This document shows, piece after piece, positions 40,609-49,088 of a DNA stretch of 64,000 bases. The translations under genes and the position numbers were made by a program. Position 1 is the first letter of the stretch, and every line of letters starts with the position of its first letter. The stretch covers positions 186,001 to 250,000 of the forward strand of contig CBDFHH010000003.1 in the NCBI GenBank assembly GCA_965247665.1. The letters run 5' to 3'. This DNA is from CAUZWH01 sp965247665 (lineage in GTDB: Bacteria > Pseudomonadota > Alphaproteobacteria > SHVV01). The notes under the pieces are model-generated. The model saw nothing but the letters and a program-made list of their open reading frames with translations. It was not told where the DNA came from and did no database searches.

Positions 40609-41799
40609 ATGAACCAAGCTTTCGCGGCCGAAGCCCCGGCCGGAGCCGGGCCGCTCGATTTGCCGTTCAGCGTTGGCGAGTACCGAGATCGGCTGGGCCG
40701 CGTACAGGCGGAGATGGCCGAGCGCGGGCTCGACCTGATGATCGTGCACCAGCTGGAAAATACCTATTGGCTTACCGGCTATCGGACGATCGGTTTCTAC
40801 TCCTACATGGTGCTGTTCGTTCCGGTCGAGGGCGACCCCGTCCATCTGTCGCGCTTCATCGAGAAAAGCGTTCTTCAGGGCACCACCTGGGTGCCTCACA
40901 TCGAGACCTACCCCGACACGGAACACCATGTCGATGCGACCATACGCGTGATGAAGGAGCGGGGCTGGGAACGGGGTCGGATCGGTATCGACGAGCGCTC
41001 CTGGTATCTCACCATCGCCGACTTCAACCTGATCCGCGAACGACTGCCGGACGTGAGCTGGCACGACACTTCGCTGCTGATCGAGAACATGAAACTGATC
41101 AAATCTCCGGCCGAGCAGGAATACAGCCGCAAAGCCGGCAGGGCCGCATCGGAAGGGATGCGTGCCGCGCTCGAGCGCCTGGAGCCCGAGATCACGGAAG
41201 ACGATTTGATGGCCGCTGCGTATCAGGGACTGTTCCGGATGGGCAGCGAGTATCCGGGCCTACCGCCGCTCATCAATGGCGGCGTGCGCCACACGATGGC
41301 CCACGCCATGGCGGAAGGAAACCGTATCGCCCAGGGCGATCAGGTCTATTTCGAGGTTGGTGCGAGTATCAAGCGCTACCACGCCGCCACCTTACGCATC
41401 GGCTGCCTCGGCGAACCGCCCAAGCTCTACCACGAGCTGTTCGACATTTGCCGACGCTCGCTCGACGCCGCGCTCGAGAAAATGAAACCCGGCGTACCGG
41501 CCGAGGATGTCGACCACGCGGCGCGCGGCGTGATCGACGAGGCCGGCTACGGCGATAAGTTCCGCCACAAGGCGGGCTATTCCATCGGCATTGCGCTGCC
41601 GCCGGACTGGTCGGAAGCGCGAACGATGATGCTGCGCGGCGGTGAGAAGCGCCCGCTAAGGCCGGGGATGGTCTACCACCTGTTGCCGGCGGTGTTTGAA
41701 TACAAGGAATACGGGGTCGGGGTGAGCGAAACGGTGCTGATCACCGATAACGGGCACGAGATTCTGACCAACGTCGAGCGCAAGCTGTTTGTCAAATAG
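40609..41799 (+). CDS. M24-fold hydrolase of the creatinase / ectoine hydrolase (DoeA) type
   Basis: ATG 40609 follows AGGAG. The 396-residue protein has the creatinase N-domain (FSVGEYRDRLGRVQAEMAER, NTYWLTGYRT) and a pita-bread C-domain. The metal ligands of true M24 peptidases are missing: where aminopeptidases have D-x-G-x-x-x-x-G-Y-x-S-D-x-T-R, this protein has FEVGASIKRYHAATLRIG. That metal-free pattern, with GYSIGIALPPDWSE and the C-terminal RKLFVK, is typical of creatinase and DoeA-like C-N hydrolases. It directly follows the TRAP importer, so it probably hydrolyses the imported solute, and the ornithine-cyclodeaminase-family gene upstream is also typical of ectoine clusters. Confidence 0.82.
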   Translation: MNQAFAAEAPAGAGPLDLPFSVGEYRDRLGRVQAEMAERGLDLMIVHQLENTYWLTGYRTIGFYSYMVLFVPVEGDPVHLSRFIEKSVLQGTTWVPHIETYPDTEHHVDATIRVMKERGWERGRIGIDERSWYLTIADFNLIRERLPDVSWHDTSLLIENMKLIKSPAEQEYSRKAGRAASEGMRAALERLEPEITEDDLMAAAYQGLFRMGSEYPGLPPLINGGVRHTMAHAMAEGNRIAQGDQVYFEVGASIKRYHAATLRIGCLGEPPKLYHELFDICRRSLDAALEKMKPGVPAEDVDHAARGVIDEAGYGDKFRHKAGYSIGIALPPDWSEARTMMLRGGEKRPLRPGMVYHLLPAVFEYKEYGVGVSETVLITDNGHEILTNVERKLFVK

Positions 41800-41828
41800 C
41801 TCGCGGCGGTTACCGCGTCGCAGCCGCG

Positions 41829-43355
41829 TTAGTGGTTGCCGATAAAACGGTTGAGGCCGATATCCTCGGCCATCGAACGACGCCACGCCTCGCGTAGATA
41901 GGGTTCGAGCTCGCGAGAACGCTCTTGCACGGCGGCGAGGTCGATGCGGAGCGCTTCCATGACCACCTCGACGGCATCTTTAAGCTCGGATTCATTGATC
42001 GTGGCGACCTGACGGTCTTCCATGACCACCTGACCGTCGATGATCACGGTCTCGACATCCTGGCCGCCCTCGCTGAAGACGAGCTGTCGGGCCGCGCTAT
42101 TAAAGGGAATGAAGCTGGGGCCGCCGAGATCGAGGATCGCGAGGTCGGCCTTGTAACCCTCCCGGATTTCACCGATTTCGTGGTCGAGACCGGCGGTGCG
42201 GGCGCCGCAGATGGTCGCGGAGCGGAGCACGTCAGTGGCCAGCGGCGGACCCGGCTCGACGTGACTCACCGCAGGCAGGCTGGCGAACATCTTCATCGCC
42301 TGGAACATGTTCTGCGCGTCGCTGCAGCTCGAATTGTCACAGCCGATACCGACATTGATACCGGCTTCGAGATACTCGCGAATCGGCGGCACTCCCGACT
42401 TCGTCTTGAGGTTACCGACCGGGTTGCAGACGATGTTGGTGCCGGTCTCGGCGATGATCTCGATTTCCTCGGGCAGCATCCACACGCTGTGCGCCAGGGA
42501 CAGGCGCGGCCCGATCATGCCGGTCGATCGAAGATACTTGATTTGCGAACCATCATGCTCGGGCATGAAGAAACGCCCGGCGAGGGCCATTGATTTGGAC
42601 TCGTAGATATGAGTGTAGACAGGCAGATCGTGACGCACCGACATGTCGGCCAAGCGCTCGAGAAAGTCCGGGCTGCAATATTCCGGGCTGGTCGGCGCAA
42701 ATCCCCAACTGACCCGCGATCGCGAGTCGCGGCCACGCAAATATTCGGCCTCGACGGCATCGAGCGGATCGATGCCGGCGAACGGCTCGACCGAGGCCGA
42801 CAAGTAGTGGTGTTTGTCGGCCGGGACGACCTCCTTCCAGAACGGAACCCGGTCAAGGCCGCGTTGGTTGCCGATCTGCAGGGCGAACACCGCTCGCAAA
42901 CCGATCTCGTCGTACGCGTCGAGCGCCGTTTCGACATGCTCGGGATCGAACGGATAGATCGTCAGCATGTCCTGGATCGTCGTGATGCCGCTGTGGATGC
43001 ACTCCACCGCGCCAATCAGCGTTCGCGCGCGCACTTCTTCGGTCGACCGCTTGGGCCAAGAAGGCGGCAGCGCATTCAACAGCCACATCTCGAGGGGAAT
43101 GGTCTCGAAGCACCCTTTAAGCAGGGTGTCGTGCGAGTGGTAATGGGCGTTGACAAAACCCGGGACCACGAGCTTGCCACGGGCGTCGATGGTACGGCCG
43201 GGTGTCGTGGCGAACGCGGCTTCGAGACTCGGAGCGATGCGCGCAATGCGCGTATCTTCGATCAGGATATCGGCGATCGGCGGTTGGTGCTGATCACCGT
43301 CGTGGTCGTAGACGCGACCGCCTTTGATCAGAAGAGTCGTGGTCATCTCCGCCAC
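41829..43355 (-). CDS. TrzA/AtzB-type amidohydrolase
   Basis: The 508-residue metal-dependent hydrolase has its first metal pair in VVPGFVNAHYHSHDTLLKG. Further metal residues are in LPVYTHIYESKSM, SLAHSVWMLPEEIEII and IGCDNSSCSDAQNMFQ. NIVCNPVGNLKTKSGVPPI is the usual substrate loop and EIGEIREGYKADLAILDLG the composite beta domain. The start GTG 43355 (VAEMTTT) is used; ATG 43346 is possible but GGCGGAG abuts it. It is convergent with the DoeA-like gene and 38 nt downstream of the acyl-CoA dehydrogenase gene on the same strand. The substrate is an unknown amidine, guanine-like or triazine-like ring. Confidence 0.88.
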   Translation of the reverse strand: MAEMTTTLLIKGGRVYDHDGDQHQPPIADILIEDTRIARIAPSLEAAFATTPGRTIDARGKLVVPGFVNAHYHSHDTLLKGCFETIPLEMWLLNALPPSWPKRSTEEVRARTLIGAVECIHSGITTIQDMLTIYPFDPEHVETALDAYDEIGLRAVFALQIGNQRGLDRVPFWKEVVPADKHHYLSASVEPFAGIDPLDAVEAEYLRGRDSRSRVSWGFAPTSPEYCSPDFLERLADMSVRHDLPVYTHIYESKSMALAGRFFMPEHDGSQIKYLRSTGMIGPRLSLAHSVWMLPEEIEIIAETGTNIVCNPVGNLKTKSGVPPIREYLEAGINVGIGCDNSSCSDAQNMFQAMKMFASLPAVSHVEPGPPLATDVLRSATICGARTAGLDHEIGEIREGYKADLAILDLGGPSFIPFNSAARQLVFSEGGQDVETVIIDGQVVMEDRQVATINESELKDAVEVVMEALRIDLAAVQERSRELEPYLREAWRRSMAEDIGLNRFIGNH

Positions 43356-43393
43356 CGCTATTGTCGAGGACTATGCGGCCCGATCCATGATGT

Positions 43394-44575
43394 CTAGGGC
43401 TGCACTTTACCAAACAGGTCACGGGCGATGATCTCCTTCATCACCTCGTTCGAGCCGCCGTAGATCTGCTGAACGCGCGCATCCGTCCAGGCTCTCGAAA
43501 TCGGGTATTCCACCATGTAGCCATAGCCGCCATGCAATTGCAGGCAGGCATCGGCGACCCGCGACTGTAGTTGCGACAGCCACAGTTTGGCCATCGCTGC
43601 GGTGGTCGCGTCCAGCTCTCCGGCCATGAGCAAGTCGGTGCAATGGTCGACGAAGGTGCGGCCGATCGTGATTTCGGCCTTGAGCTGGGCGAGCGTGAAG
43701 CGCGTGTTTTGGAACTCGGCGACGCGCTTGCCGAACGCCTTGCGTTCAGACGTGTAGTCGACGGTCCACTCGATGGCGGCTTCGGCCGCGGCGATGGCGC
43801 CGACGGCCAGGAGCAGCCGTTCGCGCGGCAGCTCCGACATGAGTATGCCGAACCCCTGGTTCTCGCCGCCGAGCAGCGCGTCGGCGGGAACGCGTACGTC
43901 GTCGAGGAAGATCTCCGACGTGTCCGACATGTGCTGGCCGATCTTCTCGAGGTTGCGGCCGCGATTGAACCCCGGCAGCGAGGCATCGACCAGAAACAGG
44001 CTTACCCCGTGGGCGCGCGCCTCGGCATCGGTCTTGGCGACGACGATGCATATCCCGGCATTATGGCCGTTGGTAATGAACGTCTTCTGGCCGTTGAGGA
44101 TGTAGGCATCGCCGTCGCGGCGCGCCGTGGTGCGGATACTTTGCAAATCGCTGCCGGCGCCCGGCTCCGACATGGCGATCGCACCGACCGCCTCGCCGCT
44201 GACCATCCTCGGCAGCCAGGCGCGCTTCTGCTCTGCGGTGCCGTAGTTGTTGAGGTAGATCGCAACGATGTCGGAGTGGACGCTGAGGGTGCTGCCGAGC
44301 CCGCCGGCGCCCGCACGCATCACCTCTTCGAGGACCACAGATGCGCTGCGGAAATCGCCCCCGGCACCGCCATGGATCTGGTCGATCTCGACGCATAGGA
44401 GACCGGCCTCTCCGGCCCGACGCCACCAGTCAAGCGGGACGATACAGGCCTTCTCCCAGGCATCGATATTGGGTGTGACTTCGCGCTCGGTAAAGCGGCG
44501 GGCGGTTTCGCGGAACAGAGCGTAGTCCGTCGCGGTCAGGGTGTCGGCACGGGTCGGGCTGGCGTTTGGGTTCAT
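43394..44575 (-). CDS. Acyl-CoA dehydrogenase
   Basis: The 393-residue FAD enzyme begins with the helical N-domain FRETARRFTEREVTPNIDAW. AIAMSEPGAGSDLQSIRTTA is ACAD signature 1 (FAD-binding strand), and QLQSRVADACLQLHGGYGYM with RVQQIYGGSNEVMKEIIARD is signature 2. The usual catalytic Glu of the IYEGT motif is Gly here (IYGGSN), as in the long-chain/isovaleryl branch, where the base sits in an earlier helix (the AAIEWTVDYT region). It lies 9 nt behind the prolyl-tRNA editing gene on the same strand. Confidence 0.92.
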   Translation of the reverse strand: MNPNASPTRADTLTATDYALFRETARRFTEREVTPNIDAWEKACIVPLDWWRRAGEAGLLCVEIDQIHGGAGGDFRSASVVLEEVMRAGAGGLGSTLSVHSDIVAIYLNNYGTAEQKRAWLPRMVSGEAVGAIAMSEPGAGSDLQSIRTTARRDGDAYILNGQKTFITNGHNAGICIVVAKTDAEARAHGVSLFLVDASLPGFNRGRNLEKIGQHMSDTSEIFLDDVRVPADALLGGENQGFGILMSELPRERLLLAVGAIAAAEAAIEWTVDYTSERKAFGKRVAEFQNTRFTLAQLKAEITIGRTFVDHCTDLLMAGELDATTAAMAKLWLSQLQSRVADACLQLHGGYGYMVEYPISRAWTDARVQQIYGGSNEVMKEIIARDLFGKVQP

Positions 44576-44584
44576 ATTCGCTAC

Positions 44585-45082
44585 CTATTCGTCGAGATCG
44601 ATGACATCGACCTGATGACCGCACGCTTCAATGAAACGAACGAGATCGTCGGGACGGATGGCGGTGGTCGCCGCGTTGTCGAGGGGGTGGTAGTTCAACA
44701 TCTCGTGTCCCAGCATCCCGCGGTCGAGCACGACGCGTACGCGATGTTTGGGATCGTTGATCAGCGCGAACGGGGTTACCGCGCCGGGCGCGACGCCGAG
44801 CACCTCGCCAAGCAGTTCGGCGTTGCCGAAGCTGAGATTGCCGCTGGTGTCGAGCCGCCGCCGCAACGACTTGAGATCGATCGGCCGGTCCTCTTCGGTG
44901 ACCACCAACCACATGTTGCGCTTCTTGTCGCGCAGGAACAGGTTCTTGCAGTGGCCGCCCGGGAGGTCGCCGCGCAGCGCCTTGCTTTGCTCGACCGTGG
45001 AGACGGGGTGATGGCGGTGGGTGCGGGTCTCGATACCGAGTTGGCCGAGTTTTCGGAACAAGTCTTCTTCGCTAGCAGGCAC
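44585..45082 (-). CDS. Prolyl-tRNA editing domain protein (ProX/YbaK family, Ala-tRNA(Pro) deacylase type)
   Basis: The 165-residue stand-alone editing protein hydrolyses mis-aminoacylated tRNA(Pro). GDLPGGHCKNLFLRDKKRNM holds the conserved Lys, NAELLGEVLGVAPGAVTPFA the G-x-x-P loop region, and GHEMLNYHPLDNAATTAI the C-terminal G-x-x-x-H-P motif. The pattern fits ProXp-ala (PrdX-like) rather than E. coli YbaK. It is the first gene of a short minus-strand group, with ATG 45082 divergent from the indolepyruvate oxidoreductase. Confidence 0.88.
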   Translation of the reverse strand: MPASEEDLFRKLGQLGIETRTHRHHPVSTVEQSKALRGDLPGGHCKNLFLRDKKRNMWLVVTEEDRPIDLKSLRRRLDTSGNLSFGNAELLGEVLGVAPGAVTPFALINDPKHRVRVVLDRGMLGHEMLNYHPLDNAATTAIRPDDLVRFIEACGHQVDVIDLDE

Positions 45083-45183
45083 GACAAATGCTCTCGCCGG
45101 GGGGGACTATTTTCACCATCGCTCGCCGCGATGGCTAACGATATCATCGAGGTTCGATCGATCCTACACAGGGCGGCGTAACG

Positions 45184-48100
45184 ATGCTCGCAGCGGTTAC
45201 CCTCGACGACAAATACGCGCTCGACGACGGCCGGGTTTTCCTCACCGGTATCCAGGCGCTGGTACGCCTGCCGCTGGTGCAGCGACGTCGCGACGTCGCC
45301 GCGGGGCTGAATACCGGCGGGTTCATTTCGGGGTATCGCGGTTCGCCGTTAGCAGCCTACGACCGCGAACTGTGGCGCGCGAAACCGCGCCTCGAAGCGC
45401 ACCATATCCATTTCCAACCGGGTGTGAACGAGGACCTCGCCGCGACCGCGCTGTGGGGTAGCCAGCAGGCAACGCTCGATCCGCAAGCGATTTACGACGG
45501 CGTGTTCGGCCTGTGGTACGGCAAGGGCCCGGGACTCGATCGCTCGGGCGATGCCATGAAGCACGGCAATTTTGCCGGCAGCGATCCGCACGGCGGCGTG
45601 CTTGCCCTGGCCGGCGATGACCACGGCGCGCGTTCGTCGACCCTGGCGCATCAGAGCGATCACGCTTGCATTCATTTTGGCATGCCGATCCTCAACCCCG
45701 CGAGCGTGGCCGAGTTTCTCGAATACGGATTGCTCGGATTCGCGCTGTCCCGTTTCGCCGGATGCTGGGTCGGGTTCAAGTGCATCACCGACGTCGTCGA
45801 GAGCGGAGGTACCGTTGCGGTCGATCCCGCGCACCCCGCGATCGTTATGCCTGATGACTTCGAGATGCCCGAGGGTGGCCTCAATATCCTTCCCGCGGAT
45901 ACGCCGCTCGGCCAGGAAGCGCGGGCGCTCGGTCCGCGGCTCGATGCCGCGCGCGCTTTCGTTGCCGCCAACCAAATGGACCGGATCGCCGTGGGCGGAC
46001 GCCATCGCCGGCTCGGTATCGTCACAAGCGGCAAAGCTTATCTCGATGTCCGCGCGGCACTGGAGAGCCTTGGCATCGATCGCGGCCAGGCCGAACGGCT
46101 CGGTATCGGCGTCTTCAAGGTCGCAATGCCATGGCCGCTCGAGCCTTCTCGAATCCTGGATTTCTGCGCCAACCAGGAAGAGATCCTGGTGGTCGAAGAG
46201 AAACGGCCGATTATCGAGGACCAGCTCGCACGGCTGCTGTTCCGGGTCGACGCGAATCATCGCCCCCGCCTGACCGGCAAGACCGACGAGAGCGGGCGAT
46301 CGCTGGTGCCGTCGGTCGGTGAATTGAGTGCGGATATCGTGGCGCGGCTGATCGTCGAACGATTGGAGAAGAGCGGCCATGCGAATACCGACGCGATGGC
46401 GGCGCGGCTGAGCCCGCCGGCGGAAGTGGTTCAACCCTGGATCGCCGGCACCACGACCAAGCTGACGCGCCTGCCGACCTTTTGCTCCGGCTGCCCGCAC
46501 AACCGGTCGACCAAGGTACCGAACGGGAGCGTCGCGACCGCCGGTATCGGCTGCCACAGCATGGCGATCTGGTTGGAGGATCGCGCGACGCGATCGTTCA
46601 CGCAAATGGGCGGGGAGGGACTGCACTGGGTCGGCCAGGCGCCGTTCACGGCGCGTTCGCACATGTTCCAGAACATCGGCGACGGCACATACTACCATTC
46701 GGGGTTGCTGGCGATCCGCGCGGCGATCTCGGCTGGCGTCAACATTACCTACAAGCTGCTTTACAACGACGCCGTGGCGATGACCGGTGGGCAGCCGGTC
46801 GAAGGCTGCCTGCTGGTGCCGGACATCACCCGCGAACTGCATGCCGAGGGCGTTCGCGTGATCACGGTCGTCAGCGACGAACCGAAGAAATATCCCGCGG
46901 ATGCCGGTTTTGCGCCGGGCGTAACGTTCCACCATCGCGACCAGCTCGACCAGGTGCAGCGACGCTTGCGCGACACGCCCGGCGTCAGCATTCTGATCTA
47001 TGACCAGACCTGCGCGGCGGAGAAACGCCGGCGCCGCAAACGCAGCGAGTTTCCCGATCCGCCGATTCGAGCGTTCATCAATCAAGCCGTGTGCGAGGGC
47101 TGCGGCGACTGTAACGAGCAGTCGAACTGCGTGTCGATCGAACCGGTCGAAACGATGTTCGGGCGCAAGCGTCGCGTCAATCAATCGAGCTGCAACAAGG
47201 ACTTCTCCTGCGTGAACGGGTTCTGCCCGAGCTTCGTCACCGTCCATGGGGCGGAACCTGCCAACCCGCAATCGCGGTCGCCGCTCGATCTCGACCGGGC
47301 GATGGCTGCGCTGCCGACCCCGGAACCCGTTTCCAGCAGCGACCCTTACAGCATTCTGGTCGCTGGAATCGGCGGCACCGGGATCGTCACCATGAGCGCG
47401 CTGATCTCGATGGCGGCGCATCTGGAGAGCAAGCACTGCACATCGCTCGACCTCACCGGCATTGCGGTCAAGAACGGTGCGGTGAGCGGACATATCAAGA
47501 TATGCGACTCCCCGGATCCGCTACATGGAGCGCGAATCGCCGCCCGCGGCACGGACCTGCTGATCGGCTGCGACATGATCGTCGCCGCGAACCGCGAGAT
47601 GGTCAGCAAGTACGATCCGGAGCGAACCTCGGCGGTGCTCAACGAATACGTCGCGCCGACCTATGCCTTCCAGGTGCGCCCGAACCTCGATCTCGACAAC
47701 CGTCGCATGAAGCGGGATCTGGCGGCAGCGATCGCACCGCATCGGACCTCGTTCGTCGATGCCAACCGGCTGGTCACCGGGCTCACCGGCGACACTATGT
47801 TGACCAACATCTTTCTGCTCGGCTTCATCCTACAGATGGGATTGCTTCCGGTCGGCGTCGCCGCGGTCGAGCGCGCCATCGAACTCAACGGCGTTTCGAT
47901 CGACGTCAACAAGCGCGCCCTCACGCTTGGTCGACTGGCGGTGCACGATGCCGGGGCGATCGAAGACGCCTTGAGCGGGCTGCCCGAGCCAACGACGGAA
48001 ACCGTCGACGACTCGCTCGACAATATCCTCGCGCACCGGGTGGCGCATCTCACCGCCTATCAGGACGAGTCCTATGCGGCCCGTTGTCGCGCGCTGGTCG

Positions 48101-48675
48101 AGCGCGTGGCCAGGGTCGAACGCGCCATTCTTCCGACAAGCGACGAACTGGCGCGGACCGTCGCGCGTGCCCACGCTAAGCTGCTGGCCTACAAGGATGA
48201 GTATGAGGTTGCCCGGCTCTATAGCGAACCGACCTATTGGCAGTCCCTCGAAGACACGTTCGGCAGCGACTACAAGCTGCGACTGCATCTCGCTCCGGCG
48301 TTATTCGGCCGCCGCGATCCGGTCACCGGTCAACTGCGGAAGCGAGCGTTCGGTCCCTGGATCTGGCCCGTATTGCGTCTGCTCGCACGAATGAAATCGT
48401 TGCGCGGTGGACGGTTCGACATTTTCGGCCGTACCGCCGAACGCCGGACCGAGCGGCGACTGATCGGCGAATACGAAGCAACGATTGAAGAGTTGCTTGC
48501 CGGTCTGACGGTGGACAATCACGCCCTCGCCGTCGAGATTGTCGGGCTGCCGGAGCAGATCCGCGGTTTCGGCCATGTCAAAGAACGCCACATCGAAACG
48601 ACAAAGGCGCGCGCGGACGATCTGTTGGCGCAGTTCCGCTCCGGCGCGGTGCCGGCAATGAGCGCGGCGTCCTAG
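45184..48675 (+). CDS. Indolepyruvate ferredoxin oxidoreductase, fused alpha and beta subunits
   Basis: The 1163-residue fusion decarboxylates aryl-pyruvates to acyl-CoA, passing electrons to ferredoxin. The N-terminal pyrimidine domain has GGFISGYRGSPLAAYDRELW. The thiamine-diphosphate domain has FCSGCPHNRSTKVPNGSVAT, GIGCHSMAIWL and YKLLYNDAVAMTGGQPV. An iron-sulfur region near residues 635-685 reads CEGCGDCNEQSNC...SSCNKDFSCVNGFCPSF. The last third is the gamma (IorB-like) domain, starting ILVAGIGGTGIVTMSALIS. This long form is the typical proteobacterial IOR. ATG 45184 is used. It is transcribed away from the proX-like gene. A role in aromatic amino acid catabolism is likely, with the acyl-CoA dehydrogenase nearby. 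Confidence 0.93.
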   Translation: MLAAVTLDDKYALDDGRVFLTGIQALVRLPLVQRRRDVAAGLNTGGFISGYRGSPLAAYDRELWRAKPRLEAHHIHFQPGVNEDLAATALWGSQQATLDPQAIYDGVFGLWYGKGPGLDRSGDAMKHGNFAGSDPHGGVLALAGDDHGARSSTLAHQSDHACIHFGMPILNPASVAEFLEYGLLGFALSRFAGCWVGFKCITDVVESGGTVAVDPAHPAIVMPDDFEMPEGGLNILPADTPLGQEARALGPRLDAARAFVAANQMDRIAVGGRHRRLGIVTSGKAYLDVRAALESLGIDRGQAERLGIGVFKVAMPWPLEPSRILDFCANQEEILVVEEKRPIIEDQLARLLFRVDANHRPRLTGKTDESGRSLVPSVGELSADIVARLIVERLEKSGHANTDAMAARLSPPAEVVQPWIAGTTTKLTRLPTFCSGCPHNRSTKVPNGSVATAGIGCHSMAIWLEDRATRSFTQMGGEGLHWVGQAPFTARSHMFQNIGDGTYYHSGLLAIRAAISAGVNITYKLLYNDAVAMTGGQPVEGCLLVPDITRELHAEGVRVITVVSDEPKKYPADAGFAPGVTFHHRDQLDQVQRRLRDTPGVSILIYDQTCAAEKRRRRKRSEFPDPPIRAFINQAVCEGCGDCNEQSNCVSIEPVETMFGRKRRVNQSSCNKDFSCVNGFCPSFVTVHGAEPANPQSRSPLDLDRAMAALPTPEPVSSSDPYSILVAGIGGTGIVTMSALISMAAHLESKHCTSLDLTGIAVKNGAVSGHIKICDSPDPLHGARIAARGTDLLIGCDMIVAANREMVSKYDPERTSAVLNEYVAPTYAFQVRPNLDLDNRRMKRDLAAAIAPHRTSFVDANRLVTGLTGDTMLTNIFLLGFILQMGLLPVGVAAVERAIELNGVSIDVNKRALTLGRLAVHDAGAIEDALSGLPEPTTETVDDSLDNILAHRVAHLTAYQDESYAARCRALVERVARVERAILPTSDELARTVARAHAKLLAYKDEYEVARLYSEPTYWQSLEDTFGSDYKLRLHLAPALFGRRDPVTGQLRKRAFGPWIWPVLRLLARMKSLRGGRFDIFGRTAERRTERRLIGEYEATIEELLAGLTVDNHALAVEIVGLPEQIRGFGHVKERHIETTKARADDLLAQFRSGAVPAMSAAS

Positions 48676-48683
48676 CGCGATCG

Positions 48684-48911
48684 ATGCCGGCGAACGACGA
48701 ACGTCTCATCCTGTGGCGATCGTGCATATTGCACGGGATCCCGCGGCGCTCGTTGTGGGTCGCCCCGATCGTAAGAACGATCCTCAACCTCATCGATCAA
48801 GGCGATTAGGTGATGCCGGGCGACCCGGTGAGCGTGTTCGAGATCGTGCCGAGCTGCGCCGTGCTCTATCGCGTGGCCGCCTACGGTGCGGTGGCTCGGC
48901 GGCTCGCCTAA
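48684..48911 (+). pseudogene. NrtS-like small membrane protein gene interrupted by an in-frame TAG
   Basis: ATG 48684 opens a 75-codon frame that ends at TAA 48909-48911 but has TAG at 48807-48809 (codon 42). Around the stop it reads SLWVAPIVRTILNLIDQGD, stop, VMPGDPVSVFEIVPSCAVLY and then RVAAYGAV. This follows the NrtS-type pattern (approximately 'SLKVAxVVGTILxLINQGDAxxxGxxxxxxKIxLTYLVPYxVATYGA') on both sides without a frameshift. It also carries substitutions at otherwise hydrophobic positions (P, R, S), so the gene is decaying. It begins 8 nt after the indolepyruvate oxidoreductase gene. Confidence 0.5.
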
Positions 48912-48936
48912 TTCCAGCAGGGGCGGTCGGCGTAAC

Positions 48937-49077
48937 GTGGTCCCGCAACCGCCCCACCGGCGCACGGGCATCCGCCCGCACCTCACGGTGTTCGGTTACG
49001 CGGCGCTGTTCGGTCTCGGCGCTTACGCCGTCATCCAACTGCTGATCTATGCCGCCCGCCTGGCCGGCCTACATTAG
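48937..49077 (+). CDS. Possible 46-residue single-pass membrane protein
   Basis: A GTG at 48937, with AGGGGCGG upstream, opens a short frame: a basic N-terminus (PQPPHRRTGIRPHLTVFGY), then a hydrophobic helix AALFGLGAYAVIQLLIYAAR, to TAG at 49075-49077. The hydrophobic stretch and positive-inside charge suggest a small inner-membrane protein. I know no named family. It lies directly behind the nrtS-like pseudogene and converges with the amidohydrolase gene. Confidence 0.35.
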   Translation: MVPQPPHRRTGIRPHLTVFGYAALFGLGAYAVIQLLIYAARLAGLH

Positions 49078-49088
49078 CGTTCCGCGCG

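Noticed and set aside
45349..47493. 714-codon open frame antisense to the indolepyruvate oxidoreductase (and similar long antisense frames at 9977-11998 and 12215-14107)
   Set aside because: In high-GC DNA the antisense frames stay open because stop codons are rare. The translations are R/A/H/D-rich without any domain, while the sense strand encodes clear enzymes.
48807..48809. Programmed recoding (pyrrolysine) at the TAG in the nrtS-like gene
   Set aside because: TAG is used as a normal stop elsewhere in the window (for example tmm), no pyl genes are visible, and the gene carries other damaging substitutions.
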